From positions 75,973,910-76,035,909 of the forward strand of contig CM043960.1 in NCBI GenBank assembly GCA_014529385.2: DNA of 62,000 nt, given 5' to 3'. The notes beneath the pieces were generated by a model. It was not told the origin of the DNA. It did no database searches and worked only from the letters and a program-made list of their open reading frames with translations. This DNA is from Adiantum capillus-veneris. Taxonomy: Eukaryota; Streptophyta; Polypodiopsida; Polypodiales; Pteridaceae. Shown piece by piece: positions 1 through 12,673 of the stretch (positions are counted from its first letter, which is position 1; each line of letters opens with the position of its first letter). The translations under genes and the position numbers were made by a program.

Positions 1-258
1 TGTGACAGTGAGAGACGACGGTCTCGTTCTTGCCGATACTTGCGTTGTTGGCATTGTGGTCACATAAAGCACATTAGGCACCGTTGTTTCAGACGTATGA
101 GACAACAACAGAGATGTATGTGTGATGCAGATATGGCTTTGACACATGTTACAGAGGTAGTTCCAGTGGCAGTGTATACCAGTGATGGTCATGTCATGCT
201 TGCCTCGAGTGTACCTCTTGCAGATATGCCTATGGGTAGCACACTTTCTCCACAGTGA
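1..258 (+). pseudogene. retroelement gag zinc-knuckle remnant
   Basis: The frame is open from the first base to a stop at 258 and encodes a CCHC knuckle, CWHCGHIKHIRHRC (C-x2-C-x4-H-x4-C), preceded by an Arg-rich stretch. Such knuckles bind template RNA in the nucleocapsid part of retrotransposon Gag. No convincing ATG precedes the motif, so this is the tail of a Gag whose start lies outside the window. What follows the knuckle has no recognisable protease. Copia or gypsy origin cannot be decided. Confidence 0.55.
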
Positions 259-1107
259 CGACTAGATAGCAATGCTGCTTTCCATGTCACACCATGTCGT
301 GAGTGGTTTAGCACTTTTCGTAGTGGGAGACTTGGTTGTGTGCGACTTGCTGATAGTTCAACATGTGATATAGAGGGTGTATGAGATGTTTGTTTGTCTT
401 TTTCTAGTGGTGCGTCATAGATGCTACGACATGTGCACTACGTTCCTCAGCTAAGATAGAGCTTGATCTCAGTGAGCCAGTTGGTAGCTTTTGGTTTTCA
501 GGTACTGCTTAGAGGGTAGTCTTTCCAGATGCATTGCGGTTCACTAGTGATTGCCAAAGGAGCTCTCATCGGTCTGGTATATCTTATGTATGTGTCTGAG
601 GTTCAAGACGGTGCAGTCTCGATTTTGTTGTTGCTGGCATGCTTTGAGAGAGATACAAGACGTGTCTCTTTCGCTAGTGATCTTCAGCATGCTCAAGAGA
701 CAGAGCATTTGGTTGTGTAGGATGTGCCAATAGATTCTATAGAGACAGAGATAGAGCGGCAGTGCTCTAGTGAGACACAGCAGGTGTTGTCAGACTTTGT
801 GCAAGTAGAGGTAGAGCAGGTCTGCTCCCTAGAGGCATATACATAGCTGATAGATATGGAGTTCTTTGATATGCTCATGTTAGAGCTTAATGAGTTGGTA
901 CGAGGACGCACAATTTTGCTTATGGGTCAGAGGGACGTAGCTTCCCTAGTGTCGGTGCTGACACGTCCATATGCGATGGGTAGTTTTGATGATGCAGTGA
1001 TTGCAGATAGCAAAAAGGAGGCGAGTACAACCAGGTTTGCACAGATTTTGTCAGCGTTCGGGCGTCTCATGTTCGACTTGTTACTGTCGAGGCCCGATGT
1101 CAGTCCA
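259..1107. other. unassigned retroelement-like stretch
   Basis: No recognisable domain. The longest frame is an 88-codon plus-strand ORF at 856-1122 with no family resemblance I can name. The stretch lies between a Gag remnant and an LTR end, so it is probably decayed element sequence or the upstream part of that LTR. Confidence 0.3.
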
Positions 1108-1235
1108 AGGGTAGGACTATAGGAGGGCACGGCCCTGGCCAAGGGCCGATGGATACACATGCGGTACAGGGGGTCTATATAGGAGGGCCAAGGGCGCATG
1201 TCTATCTCCCTATGTTCTTTCACTGGTATCAGAGC
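1108..1235 (+). promoter_or_regulatory. LTR 3' end with TATA-like box and primer-binding site
   Basis: A TATATA box at about 1176-1181 precedes a sequence ending in CA at 1222. One base later comes TGGTATCAGAGC (1224-1235), an exact match to the initiator-tRNA-Met PBS of plant LTR retrotransposons. This marks the end of a 5' LTR on the plus strand. I could not fix the LTR start, and no gag or pol follows, so the rest of the element seems lost or replaced. Confidence 0.7.
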
Positions 1236-1292
1236 TCTAAAAAGGGAGAGGCTATGGAGGAGGGGGAAAGGTTTTGCATGGGCATGGCTTCA

Positions 1293-1481
<189 letters not shown>

Positions 1482-2978
1482 TTTTTTCTTCATAATTTTT
1501 TTTTCACATTGGGCACCCTAAAGGTGCCCTAAGGCCACCCTTGGGGGTCGCTCCCACAGACTCAGCCACCACGTCCGCAGTCGGCGGTCAAGGTCGCATG
1601 CATGGACCATGCAAGCCATACACAGGCAGAGCTCCAAAATTTGTGGTATGACCAAGCTTTTCACGGCGTCGTAAAGCCTTACAAGGCATCATGTATGAGC
1701 ATGTCTCAAGAAGGCGGCATGCATGACATGCACTCAACTGCCCTGCAACGATCTTCACATCGCAAACCATATTAGCTTCAACACAAAGTGCCAGGAATTT
1801 ACCAAAGGCAGATGCAATGGCATGCCACCACGCCTACCACATAGAAACTCCGGCAAGCTAGGTGCATATACTTATGTTACTCTCGGCCACGGTGCCGGAG
1901 ACAGTACCTATCGGACGCGGATTCTCTCTGTTGTGCATCATGGACCTCTCTGTGGTCATGATTTTTGATTTGCCGAGGCATTGCTAGTCATGCAGAACTG
2001 GAGTCTAAGCAAGTGCGACGATAAGGACATGCATAATATTCGTCTAAAGCCTTCCAAGACAAGGTACTTTTGATTACGTTTCAACATTACTTTTTGAAAT
2101 TTTTATGCAATCATCTGCACTTTGTTTGGTTTTGTGAATTCCAACTTGTGCAATGGTTGTCGTCCAAGAGATAGGTAGAATTTATCAAGCAAGGCTTGAA
2201 TGATTTTACGGTAATGCTCTTGTTCCAGTTAGTGACTTCCATTTCTCGACATGGTTTGGCGAGTGGGCTTGATCATTCATTTACAAATTGCACGATTTTT
2301 GCATCTATAGCACCCTTATCATTTGCATCATTTGTTTAATGCATGCCATGCTGCATTAAAATTTTGACGATTGCGGACAAGCAAGGCTTGTATTGACTTT
2401 TCAAATGATAAGTATTTGTTGAATGTATGCATTTAGTACGATCCTACTGGCATACATTGTTGACATAGCGATTAGACTCACGCAAGGCTTGAGTCTCTCA
2501 CGCCTTGACTTGAAGCACAACTCGTCAACAGTTCAATTTGATGCAACTGCATAGCCAATTTGCAGTGTTTTTGGACTCTCAAGGAGATTGGCACATCCTG
2601 TTGCTCGATTTGATGCAGGGGGCAAGTTGCTCGGCATGGCCGACTCCTTGTCACTATTTCTAGAAGCTACCAGCGGATGCTTGCCACACAGTATTAGTTC
2701 ATTCCAATTGAAATTGCTCGACACGGTCGATTCTTTTTCTCATGCTCTTTGTATGTCAATAGCCGCATCAATTGGCTATTAGAACTAACAGATTTTGGTG
2801 AAGCAAGGCTTCAATTTGGGGATCTTGCATTGCGGCTTCTCCAGTTTGGCATATGCTATGAGCATACGGATATGGGAGGGATTAGGCAATGGGCTTGCAA
2901 GTTATTTTTGTTCGTGTCGGACGGGCATATATGGCGGAAGAGGGCGAGTTGTGTATACGACCACTCCCACTCGCATAG
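1482..2978. other. no gene seen; short hairpin and a recurring motif
   Basis: No coding region is convincing. At 1511-1529 GGGCACC pairs with GGTGCCC across a 5-base loop. The near-palindrome AAGCAAGGCTT, or close variants, recurs near 2188, 2380, 2480 and 2802. This could be LTR or leader sequence of a lost element. Confidence 0.4.
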
Positions 2979-3066
2979 CAGATATGACTATGAGCCATCT
3001 ATGGGACAACAGATATGGCTATGAGCCATCTATCTGACAGCCAAATATGGCTATGAGCCATCTGTG
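2979..3066 (+). repeat. 31-bp tandem repeat, about 2.8 copies
   Basis: Copies start at 2979, 3010 and 3041 with an exact 31-bp period. The shared core is ATATGGCTATGAGCCATCT, with a single A/G difference in copy one. The core contains GGCTATGAGCC, an inverted repeat, so each unit can form a small hairpin. Confidence 0.9.
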
Positions 3067-4469
3067 AGCAAGTTTCTCCTACGAACTCTCGCGAACTGGT
3101 TATAGCAACGGCCAGTTTTACACGAAGCACGGCTTCTCCCTTGTGCCAAGGTACTGCCCAATGACTTGGCATCAAGGGCAGTGGCACACAAGTTTTTTTT
3201 TTAAAGGCAAAATAGGGAATATCACCTCACAGAATCCCTACCAGTTTAGACTATGCCAGGCACTAATGGTTTTGGCTCTCACGTTTGAGGCCATCATTCT
3301 CGCCAAGGGCTTACAAATCTGTATGCAAGGCATGCTAACCAGGTGTCCGCTATCACACTAGACACTCTATCACGGTGTCGCGGGATATGTGTTCGCTACG
3401 TGAGCCGGGCAAGCGCCGGGCCTCTGGCTGTGGGAGGTGTGAAAGAGAGAGAACAAGAGACAATGACAGCTCTGCCAATCACTGCAATCATCAATTAATT
3501 GATTATTACCTTGAGTACAACTTAGTCCTTAGCCAAGGCGGGTTGTTAACAACACCGTCACTTGGATCATCTGCTAATTAGGAGTTTAAGCTCCCGTTTA
3601 TAGGATTAGTCGAACCGTTAACAACACCGGATTTAACAAAATGCTAATGTAATCTTTAATGGATGACGGTGATGGAAATTATCTCTTGTCGCTTTATCTG
3701 CTTCAAGTTCCATTAGATTCTGTTAACTTCAAGTCTGTTTACAGCCTTAATCATCAATCTTCAACTATTACAAATTGTACTACAATTGCCTGCTCTTTAT
3801 GCTTTGGACTGGCTTAACTGCCATTCTCTTCAATTGCTATATGATGCTTTAACCCTTGCTTTGCCTACCTCGTGATGTCCTCTTGCTTCTTACCTTGCTT
3901 TGTTTACCGTGCATGCCTTCTCCTGTGCTTGCTTGCCTCAACAAGTTTACTCCTTTGCTTGCTTCGACCAAGCTCGCTTCTTCTCCTTGCTTGCTTCTTA
4001 CCTTAAACCCCTCCAGACTCAAGTGCTCCAGTTAATGATGCACACGGCTTGACCATTAAGCCCTCTTTAAGGAACCCTGTCAAGCTCAAGTATGCCTTAC
4101 TCTGTCTGCAGACGGAATGGCCGTCAAGTCCTGTACCTCAAGTTCTGGTAGCAGAACCAACTCAAAAGATGTGAAGATACTTCATCAATTGTCCAAAGAA
4201 GTCAGTTCGAAGCCAATCATATTATCTTATTGAATGCATAACCAAACACTCTTCTGACTTAGCATAATCTAGAAAACAAAACCTTAAATCATGCTGCCTG
4301 CTACATCAGGCATCTGGTATCCTCTGCATCTGCAACTTACACTTTAGTAACCCCCAGGATCAAATGGGATAATAAGGAATTGCCCAAATACTGCAGCATC
4401 ATAATACCCACATGAGCATACATTGCTTGTATTAGTCAACATCAAGCATTTTTGGTGCAAAAAGTTATT
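3067..4469. other. no gene seen
   Basis: Mixed sequence without a coding frame I can support. GTTAACAACACCG occurs near 3544 and again near 3628. A pyrimidine-rich stretch (about 3840-4010) repeats CTTGCTT-like words. Confidence 0.4.
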
Positions 4470-7400
4470 TTGGTTTGTGTGGGTATGGTATGGGTGATAA
4501 AGTTGATTTTGGTAATGAGTATTTTGTGGAATTGATGCTTGTTAATATTTATTTTTTAATGGCTTCAACAAGCCATGGTGCAATCCAATCCAATCCAAAG
4601 TGAAGTGCAACGGCATTCGTGCTCATGGGATTCTCCAAGCCTCCCCACCATGGAGAGAGCACTAGGAAGCCTCCTTGCGAGACTTCCAAAAGAGGCCTCT
4701 CTCCAATTCGGGAAGAAGAAGAATCCATATGAAGGGCTCAAAAAATTTTCTCCTTGATCACGCATCTCCTTCTCAAAGGAGAATCAAAAGCCCTCACCGA
4801 AGAACAAGAAATAAGTGAGTCTCCTGCCACCTCGGCGGAGATGGCTCCACGAAGACGATGGCTAAACGCTCTCTATCACCTCCAAAATGGAGAAGACCAT
4901 CGCATGCTTCTCCACACCATTATTCAAAGAGGGATGACAAAAAGCAAGAGAAGAAAAAGGCGAGAAAGAGGACACCCTCTTCTCCATCTTCTTCATCCTC
5001 TTCCTCTTATGAAAGTGATGGTGAAGATAAAGAAGATCAAGGCAAGAAAAAGGCGAGAAAGAGATCACCCTCTTCTCCATCTTCCTCAAATTCTTCACCT
5101 TCTGAAGAAAGTGATGGTGCAACCTTTGAACCATCAAAAAGAAGAGGCCATAGGAAATCCTATGCCAAGTTGTTGTTACATTGTAGGTAAGGAAAGATGC
5201 TCTTCCCTCCTTACCTACGATGGCACCTTTGGTGCTACGGACAAAGTCTTGGTCTTTATCCAACAATTCGATGCGGCGTTTGGAGATGAGGGCTTCACGG
5301 AGTCCTCTAAGCTACAGCATGTAGCTATCCACTTTCAAAAGTTCGCCAGAAATGGTGGTCTAGCCTACGGGCCAACGGTGAAGCTCCATAAACATGGAAA
5401 CTTTAAGAGCTTCCATTATGAAGCAGTTTTTGGCAACCGATGCCAAAGACAAAGTACTCACCAAATGGCGAAGCTTGAAGCTCTCTCCCTACAAATCCAT
5501 TCACAAACATGTAGACAAGTTTGGGACCTACAACTCAAAGCCATTGTCTTCAAAAAGTTGGATTTTGGAGAGAAAAAGCAACAATTTGTGCTGGCTTAAC
5601 TTAAGAAATGGCGGAGTATGTCAACTCCCAAAGGCCACACACCATATCGGCCATTATACACCATACTACGTGGCTTCTCTCGAATCAATTTCCAAATGGG
5701 GCTAAAAGAAATTCTAAGCCCACGAAAAACAAGGTTTCCAATGAGCCTAAGGGGAAGGACAATGTCCAAAAGTCTCCTAAGGGCAACTCCCAACAAAGCT
5801 AAAGAGAAGGGAGTTTACAAAGGCAAAAATAAACTCTCTCCTGAAGAGCTTGAGCATTTTTGCAAGATAACCGCTGTTTCAAGTGCGGCAAGCAAGGGCA
5901 TGTGTACCGTGCTTGTCCCCAAAAGAACACCCACCATGAGCCTCCTAGAGCTACCTTGGTTGAAATCCAAGAGGAGGAAACTCACCACAAAGGATCTCCT
6001 CCATGCCATGCTTGGGGAAAGGTAAGAGAACATGATGCTTTTATTCTCTTTTACCCTGGTTCTACTCACAATTTCATATCCATAGAGTTGGCCACCAAGC
6101 TAGCATACAAGCTTACAAGATGGGAGATGTCCCTACCCGCAGACGGTGCTTTCAAGGGGAAAGAGCTTCAGTCACTCCCTTAATCGGGAAATTGAGGCTC
6201 CATGTCCAAAGCTATGTGGACAAAGAGGACTTCTTTATCTCTCCTCTCAAGCATGAGGATGTAATCCTAGGGCACCATGGTTCGATCGCATGGTGCCAAT
6301 GTTAAATTCCCTGAAAGGAGAATCTCCTTTAGGTTCAGGGAAAAAGATATGTACATAGATGCTAAGGAAATGGGTAACACCATACTCATTGTACATAATG
6401 CAAGCTTTTAATAAGTCAATAAAGAGCTCTATTTCCGTATACATGATTTTTGTTAAAGACTCTCAAAATGAACCTAATGTTTTAGCAAAAGAAAATATAC
6501 ACAATCAAAAGGAATTAGAGTTATCCAATTTTCTCAAGGGTTTCAAGATGTCTTTATTGACGACATCCCTTGTAAGCTACCTCCTAAATGACGCAATGAT
6601 GACCATGCAATTGAACTTCTTCCAGGAAGTTGACCACCTAACAAACCTCCTTATAGGGTTCTCAAGCTCAACAAGAGGAGATTATGCGGCAAGTGCATGA
6701 GTTAGTTGAGAAGGGCATGGTTAGGCCTAGCTCATCTCCATTTTGTTCTCCTGTGCTTTTAGTGCAAAAGAAAGACGGCACATATCGTATGTGTGTCGAC
6801 TATAGAGCACTAAATAGGATCACTATCAAGAATAGGTTTCCCTTCCATGGGTAGAAGACCTATTTGATAAGCTACAAGGGTCCACCTACTTTAGTAGGAT
6901 TGACCTAAAAAGTGGCTATCATCAAATAAGGATAGTTGATCAAGACATTGTAAAGACCGCATTTTGCACTACGTTTGGTCTTTATGAATATATTGTCATG
7001 CCTTTTGGCTTGACCAATGCACCAGCCACATTCAACCGCTTGATGGAGAAGCTAATCAGGCCTCATCCAACCTTTACTGGAGTGTTCTTTGATGATATCA
7101 TCATCTACTCTAATTCATTAGACCAACACAATCAACACCTCCAAGTAAATATTTCAAGTTTTAAGTGAGAATAAACTTTATGTTAATCGAAAGAAAAGTG
7201 AATTTTTCTTACAAGAGATTTAGTATTTAGGTCACATTATATCTCAAGATGGCATCCAAATGGATCCATCAAAGTTAGAAGTAATAAAAGGATGGCCTAA
7301 ACCAAATAATCTTCATGAACTAAGAAGCTTTATAGGTATGTGTGCATACTATAGACGCTTCATAGAAAAGTTCTCACAAAATTGCAGGACCATTACATGA

Positions 7401-9130
7401 CCTAACAAAGAAAAAAGTTAGGTATACATGGTCTGCCAAGAGAACAATGATTTTTGAAAAGCTTATCTCTCAACCTGTGTTTACACTACCGGATCTCTCA
7501 AAGCCATTCGAGGTCCAATGTGATGCTTGTGGTGATTGCCTTGGAGCTTTTTGCTTCAAGAAGGGCATGCCATAGGCTATGAAAGTCAAAGGCACAACCC
7601 AATTGAGCAAGCTCTAGGAATATATGAAAAGGAACTCCTTGCACTTCTACATGCCTTAGACTCATGGAAGCACTATTTATTGGGGACTCCTTTCATTCTA
7701 CGAACGGATCACCAAAGTCTTAAGTACTTCATGACGCAGACCAAGCTCCCCGACAAACAAATGAGGTGGGCAAATTTCTTTCGCAATTTCATTTTCATAT
7801 TGCTCACATTGCTGGCAAGCATAATCAAGTAGCCGATGCACTCTCAAGACGACTGAGAGTGAATGCGGTTTCCATAGCAACTCACAATGATCTATCTTCT
7901 ATGATAGATGAGTATGCCATTGATCCGATTTTAGAGATGTGATTTTAGCCCTTGCACTAGGGAAGAAATAGGAACCATTTACTTTACAAGATGGTCATCT
8001 TCTCTATGGCAATAGACTATGGCATTACTAGCTCACTTCGTGAGAAAGTAATGTATGAATCTCACGCTCCTCCTTATGCGGGCATAGAGGGATTTAGTCT
8101 ACCCTAAAGGGGACTGAAACATATTTCTATTGGCCTACCATAAAAGCAAACATACAAGAGTATGTTTCTAAATGTGTGGTATGCCAAAAGACCAAGTTTG
8201 ATAGAGGGAAGCAACCTGGATTTCTTCAACCTTTGCCAATCCCTAATTCACCATGGGAGAGCATATGCATGGATCTTATCTTTAGATTGCCTAAGTCTAT
8301 CCATGGTAATACGGGAATATGGACGATAGTAGACAGGTTCAGTAAACAAGCTCATTTTAATACCTGTCAAAAAGACTATCAAAGCCCATTAAATGGCAAC
8401 CCTCTTCATTTCACAAATCTTCAAGTACCGTGGCTTGCCAATGTCCATAGTGTCGGATAGAGATCCTAGAATGACCAGTAATTTCTGGAAGGATCTCTTG
8501 AGGATTTAGGGACAAGGCTAAACTTCTCTTCGGCTATCACCCACAAACGGATGGCCAAAGTGAAATAGCTAACCTAATAATTCTTGATCTACTTAAATCC
8601 TATGTAACGGAAGTAGATCAAAGATCCCAATGGGAGAAGTACTTACCATTAGTGGAGTATGCCTACAATAACACTGTACATACTTCCACGGGAAAAGCAC
8701 CTTTCGAGGTAGCTGAGGGAAGATCAAAAAGTCCCCTGCTACTTAAGGTACACGGAAGATCTTCGCTTCTGCAAATGAGTATAGCAGAGACCTACAAGAA
8801 TCTTTCCAAAAGATTAAGGATTATATCTCTATCTCACAGCAAAGGCAAAAGGTTGCTGCTGACAAGCAGAGAAGAGCCCAAGCCTTTAAAGAAAATGATT
8901 GGGTCTTATTCAAATTTCCCAAGGCTTGATTAAGGCACACCACGGGCAAGAATCCTACGGGACACAAAGTACTATGCTAAGTTAGCAAAAAAGTAATATG
9001 GTCCCTTCCAAAATCTTAGGCCAATCAATGACACGGCCTATCAACTCAAGTTGCCCAGCCATTGGCTCAATGCTCGACACAAAGCTTATCAAGGTGTATT
9101 TTCATTATGTCATTTAGAAAATATTTAGGA
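4470..9130 (+). pseudogene. outer gypsy element, left copy (gag-pol, frameshifted)
   Basis: This is the plus-strand counterpart of 31160-35856. It contains in order a basic/Ser-rich gag segment (4850-5190), a CCHC knuckle (near 5870-5915), a protease-like segment (6030-6300), RT (6700-7250), RNase H (7260-7960) and integrase with its C-terminal region (8000-9110). It is broken into short frames. The left copy lacks one G near 4860, one G near 5349, one G near 7547, one A near 7773, one C near 7926, one T near 8496, one C near 8532 and one G near 8758. It has extra bases near 7147, 7379, 8018 and 8360. At each of these the right arm keeps the frame. It has no LTR of its own on the left side. 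Confidence 0.9.
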
Positions 9131-9164
9131 AAGGTTAGCTTGCCTATGTGCCCACATAGTACAA

Positions 9165-9521
9165 CACTGCTAATCTTTTAACAAGGTCTTGCCTTGTGAG
9201 AAGTTTGACGCTTTTTTTTGTGTGCAAATATTTGGGCTTACTTTCCTTTGTGGAGTAATCATAGGGGGTCAATCACTTCCCTATGGATGAGTCCAGCTCA
9301 CATTCACCATATTTTGGTAGTGATATATATGAATAGGACATCGGGGTCACTTTTTCCATTGCTAGGATGTTTTTTTTGCCTATAATGCTCATCACTCTAG
9401 GGCAACAAGTCTTATCTTTGTAGTAACTTACTTAGTAATACTACGATCTCTATTGTGTGCTCTTAACCTTCTTCATTCTTTTTCCATGGTCGGGTGCATT
9501 CTTGTAGTTGTATTTTGAACA
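9165..9521 (+). mobile_element. copia 3' end with LTR (left copy)
   Basis: Positions 9165-9303 resemble the segment just before the 3' LTR of the small copia element at 13480-13615. From 9304 the sequence aligns with the copia LTR family (TTTGGTAGTGATATAT and following), ending in GAACA at 9521, about 218 bp. No pol is attached. Its upstream side abuts the end of the gypsy pol, so this is a truncated insertion or a recombinant junction. Confidence 0.6.
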
Positions 9522-11267
9522 TTAATTGTCTCAAGGGCAATATGGTTTCTACTAAAGATGCCTAAAGTAGTGGATATAATTGGTACATTTGGCGAGAAAA
9601 CAAACATCCAGCTCAACATGGATCTTTTCTTAATTGGCAAATTCATACCAAATAGAGGCAAAGGTAAAAGCTCTTTAGAGTGAGTTTTTCCAATTATAAG
9701 AATCAATGCTAATAAATCCTTGATAGCAAGATTTCCATCATCTAGCATGTTATCTAGTGCAATCAACACCTTGATTCAATCATTAAAAAATAGTGATTGG
9801 GTGAGGGAAGCATCCATAAAGAATTTTTATCAATAGAGGCCAAAATTTGCTTGCAACCATCATCATTAGTAATAAAAGTGATTCCATATTGGATAGCTTT
9901 AGAGCTTTGCAAGTAGATCCAAACCATCAAGTAGTATTAGAGTCTACACTAAAAAAGTAGCACTATTATACTACAAGGCTTTCAAAAGGTAGTCTTTTGG
10001 CCTGCTAGTTGGCCTTAATATCATATTGGTGAAGGTCGGTTAATTCTAATTGTGAGACATGTGTCCCTCAAAAGAGCTTAAAAGTCTTGAAAAAGCATTC
10101 ACTTTTTTGGCATATTGAAATAAGGCGAAAATTCACTATGGCCTACATAAGGCTATTGAGAAAAATTTCATAATAAGAGGCTTCTTTGTGAGAGAGAAAA
10201 ATAGATAGTGACACTAGCATATCAAAACATGTGATATCATAATAAAATATTATATTTTTTTGAAAAAGGTGTAACGATGAACTATTTAGATAACTACATT
10301 CTAAAAGCATAAAAAATAATGATAAAAAAACGCTTGGAAGCATTGTAAGAAATTGAAAAGAAATAAGTGAAAGAGTCACAGTGGCTTTCTAAAAAAATAA
10401 GAAAGTGATAAAATCATTAGGTTGAGTTTAACTGGAATCAGTGTTGGAGAAAGAATTGCCTTAGCTTAGACTTGAGCAAACCAGGGTAAAGGGAAGAAAA
10501 ATGATGAAATATGTTAGAAAATAGTTCAAAAATCTTACAAATTTAAAATTTATGATAGTATTTCCGGTTCGCTTCTTTGTGAGGAGAAAACTTGGGCGAC
10601 GGCCTCTTAATAAAAGAGACTTTCTTGCATATTGACTAGAATTAATTTATAGAATGCAAGAAAAGTCAAGCCATGTGAGGCTGTGAGTGTGAAATGAAAT
10701 GTGAAATAAAAAGAACTCACGAATATATATGTGTGTGTGTGTGTATCTATAGAATTTACTAGAATTATGCAAGGTGAAGCTTCACTTTGACATTCTAAAA
10801 CAATAGAATGCAAGAAAAGTCAAGACATGTCATGATGTGGAATTACAGGTGAAATAAAAAGATCCATTTACTATTTTAAAACTAAAATAACATTTAAGGT
10901 AAGTCTTAATCGTCACTATCATTGAAAACATTGAAAGTATGCCTAACCTAACTCTTCTCTAAGGCTTCTTTTAGTAAGCCAAAAAACAAAGTGAAAGAGG
11001 ACGAGAACGATTGTGTTTGACACAATACTTAATGCCCCTCTGTAAAGAGAGATCGAGGTACACAAATGTCAACACCCTCTCACAAGGGCCTAATAAAAAT
11101 AATAAGGAAAAGTTTTTATATCACTAGCTTGCCATGTGGCACTAATCTGCAAGCTTATCGATATAGAGACCAATATTAAGACAAAAGCTACCCATTACAT
11201 ACACATAAATCTACCTTAAATGTTTGACTAATCAAACCTAGAAGACGTGGTCAAAACTCTAATAGAG
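9522..11267. other. AT-rich stretch without assignable gene (left copy)
   Basis: Minus-strand frames such as 9473-9769 and 10143-10379 show no known domain. A (TG)n run lies near 10727-10744. AATGCAAGAAAAGTCAAG occurs near 10652 and again near 10806. The same features appear mirrored at 29031-30773. Confidence 0.4.
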
Positions 11268-12673
11268 TTAAAGGTGAAATAGCACTGCAATTCTGTCAAG
11301 GGTGTGAAGCATTTGTATGTAAAGGGCACCTATTTTGTACATATGTAGCATATATGACAACCTCAATCCGAAATACTTGTGGCAAAGTCGTGTATGGCAT
11401 TGTACATTCGTGTTTACCCCCACAATTTGTGAGAAATATATTGAATTCTTTAGAGGTATCCTCTCTTTGCCATTAGAATAGAGGGTTCCCACACTACAAC
11501 AATGTATATTTTTAGTTATAAAAAAAATTTCTTGAAGTACATAAGCACGCCAAAAATTTTTCTTAAGCAGATAAACCCATGCATACCTAGAGTAATCATC
11601 GATTAAATTCACAAAGGTCAAATGATTCCTAAAAGATGGAGTATGCATCGTGCCACAAATGTGGCTATGGACAACACAAGCTGAAAATTTTGAGTGGTTT
11701 ACAAAAAACCATCCTTAGAAAACTTAGAACGCTACATTTTTCCCAAAAACTAGTTTTCACATGCATTTTGCTTCAAGAGGAGGCAACAAAGTAGCTATAT
11801 CATATTTTTGTGAATACTGCAACCTAGCAATAGTCAAATGACCAAAACATGCATGCCAAAGTTTTGCAACTTAAATGATCTTTGAATTGGAAACTATGCA
11901 TGTTAAATATTTCACACATTTTTTATAAGCACCAAGCTTATAAAACCCATGAAACAAACTACCAAATAGCACAATAATATCACCAAAACTAAGATCATAC
12001 ACAATATATATGGACCAACCACAAACTTGACTACAAGGTCAGTTTTTGCAAGTGGAGATACATGCCAAAGGTTCTTATTGATCTCAAGTGTTGCCATATA
12101 TGTGGTAGTGATGTGTGTGAACACATATCAGACCGCCGAGGCATTTTTTTCCTCACTATGAGGTTTTTTTTCCATGTGCATTGTATATACGCCCATCATT
12201 CTAGGGCTAACTTATCTTTCATTTGTGCACTAAGAAATATACTCTCTGTTGTGTGCCTTGAGCTTCTTCATCTTCTCCAAGCTCTGTGCCCTGCAACCCT
12301 ATTTCTAACAATTGATATCAGAGCAGGTTGCATCCTCCCTGGCATAGTTGTCGGTATTGCCAGCACCTACCTGCTCACTTTCTCCAATTTGGGTGAGCTT
12401 TGGTGAGCGTTAGCAGGTCAAAAAATCTTTCAAGATAACTTGTAGAGCTTGGTTTGCTCAAAAATTTTATTCAACCTCATTTCGGCCTTCGTTTCCACTA
12501 CTAGAAGTACTGCGTAAGCAATTTTGTCCTTGTGTGCAAATTTTTTGTGAGTGCAACTTTTTGCATAATAAGTCCCTTACAATCTTCTTTTAGTTGTGCT
12601 ATATAGCATGTGTTAGTCCCACTTTGTTTATCCTCTTTTCAAGTAGTTTTCACATCAGGTACAGGCACTTGCC

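Noticed and set aside
2979-3066. CRISPR-like array
   Set aside because: The units are contiguous without unique spacers, and the context is plant retroelement DNA.
4754-5599. 281-codon frame with KRRKRRERG and HPLLHLLHPL repeats, and its mirror at 34917-35495
   Set aside because: Over the low-complexity basic region this is a shifted reading of the Gag Lys/Ser-rich segment. Only its later part (FIQQFDAAFGDEGF) is genuine Gag.
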